Shown here piece by piece: positions 5,419 through 5,704 of a stretch of DNA of 5,704 nucleotides. The notes below the pieces were generated by a model. That model saw only the letters and a program-made list of their open reading frames with translations, was not told the origin of the DNA and did not search any database. The stretch spans positions 1-5,704 of the forward strand of contig CAKZKB010000011.1 of NCBI GenBank assembly GCA_937121005.1, written 5' to 3'. A program made the position numbers and the translations under genes. The DNA is from an uncultured cyanobacterium (lineage in GTDB: Bacteria > Cyanobacteriota > Cyanobacteriia > Cyanobacteriales > Geitlerinemataceae). Every line of letters begins with the position of its first letter. The stretch's first letter is position 1.

Positions 5419-5704
5419 ATGAACGTTTGGCAAAAAACTCTGCGATCGCTGTCGAACCTGTTTTTACGATCGCGCTGCGCCTTATGCGATCGCGCCGCCG
5501 ACCGGGAACTGTGTCCGTACTGCCAGCGCCAAGTCCGCAGCCATCGCTTGAAACAACCGCAGCAGTGGTGGTCTGGCGATTTGCCGTTGTTTGTTTGGGG
5601 ACGCTATGGGGGACAGTTGAAACGAGCGATCGCGGCCTTAAAATACGAGAATCGTCCGCGTTTGGCCCGTCCTTTGGGTCGCTGGCTGGCCGAGTGTTGG
5701 CGAG
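5419..5704 (+). CDS. comF: ComF family protein, 3' partial
   Basis: Ninety-five codons are visible before the window ends; family members are usually about 200-240 residues. Cys20, Cys23, Cys32 and Cys35 (CALC...CPYC) form the N-terminal zinc-ribbon typical of ComF. It is followed by the conserved segment YGGQLKRAIAALKYENRPRLARPLG, which leads into the phosphoribosyltransferase-like domain lying beyond the window. ComF proteins are needed for natural transformation in several bacteria, including cyanobacteria, where they are thought to act in the cytoplasm in uptake of single-stranded DNA; the biochemical activity is poorly defined. The ATG at 5419 follows the TAA of the upstream gene after two codons (CCC AAA) and lies in the same frame, so the two genes are probably co-transcribed. 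No Shine-Dalgarno site is evident, which suggests translational coupling or SD-independent initiation. Confidence 0.9.
   Translation, partial: MNVWQKTLRSLSNLFLRSRCALCDRAADRELCPYCQRQVRSHRLKQPQQWWSGDLPLFVWGRYGGQLKRAIAALKYENRPRLARPLGRWLAECWR

Larger units (their letters stand above)
760..5633. repeat. Dispersed HIP1 octamers (GCGATCGC)
   Basis: Nine exact copies start at 760, 877, 922, 1745, 2209, 4795, 5442, 5486 and 5626. HIP1 is the highly iterated palindrome of many cyanobacterial genomes. Five are in the kinase gene, one in the nuclease-like gene and three in the first 290 bp of comF. None falls between 2217 and 4794, a stretch that includes the last ~1.4 kb of the kinase gene, the whole PEP-CTERM gene and the intergenic region. 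Confidence 0.9.

Noticed and set aside
1..5704. CRISPR array, tRNA, rRNA, insertion sequence or integration site
   Set aside because: No regularly spaced repeats, cloverleaf, transposase or terminal inverted repeats with target duplication were found on reading both strands.

Overview
The window looks like chromosomal DNA of a cyanobacterium. The evidence is nine copies of the HIP1 octamer GCGATCGC, many further CGATCG cores, a cyanobacterial-style multidomain sensor kinase, a PEP-CTERM surface protein, and a ComF protein of cyanobacterial type. Genus cannot be fixed from this sequence; filamentous or Oscillatoriales-like lineages would fit, but that is a guess.

Layout. (1) Positions 1-3597 (+) hold the C-terminal ~1,200 residues of a giant signalling kinase: the end of an AAA-type ATPase module, a long helical/TPR-like region, a GAF domain, a coiled coil, and a complete histidine kinase core. 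The reading frame is open from base 1, so the start lies upstream. (2) Positions 3583-3655 hold two nested inverted repeats between convergent genes, probably a bidirectional transcription end. (3) Positions 3678-4403 (-) encode a 241-residue secreted protein with a signal peptide and a C-terminal PEP-CTERM anchor. (4) Positions 4404-4767 are a 364-bp divergent intergenic region. It contains CTTTAC direct repeats in 11-bp phase, a GC-rich hairpin island, a perfect TATAAT box, and a small palindrome at the predicted transcription start. (5) Positions 4768-5412 (+) encode a 214-residue stand-alone protein with a PD-(D/E)XK nuclease-like core resembling the N-terminal domain of type I restriction R subunits. 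(6) Positions 5419-5704 (+) are the start of comF, cut by the window edge.

How the genes relate. The nuclease-like gene and comF are 6 bp apart, in the same frame, and very probably co-transcribed from the promoter at 4731. ComF is a DNA-uptake protein, so a DNA-handling role for its neighbour is attractive but unproven. The kinase and the PEP-CTERM protein converge and show no evident functional tie.

I see no clear new system such as a CRISPR array, retron or toxin-antitoxin pair. The most open questions are the architecture of the 4404-4767 intergenic region and the role of the small nuclease-like protein next to comF.
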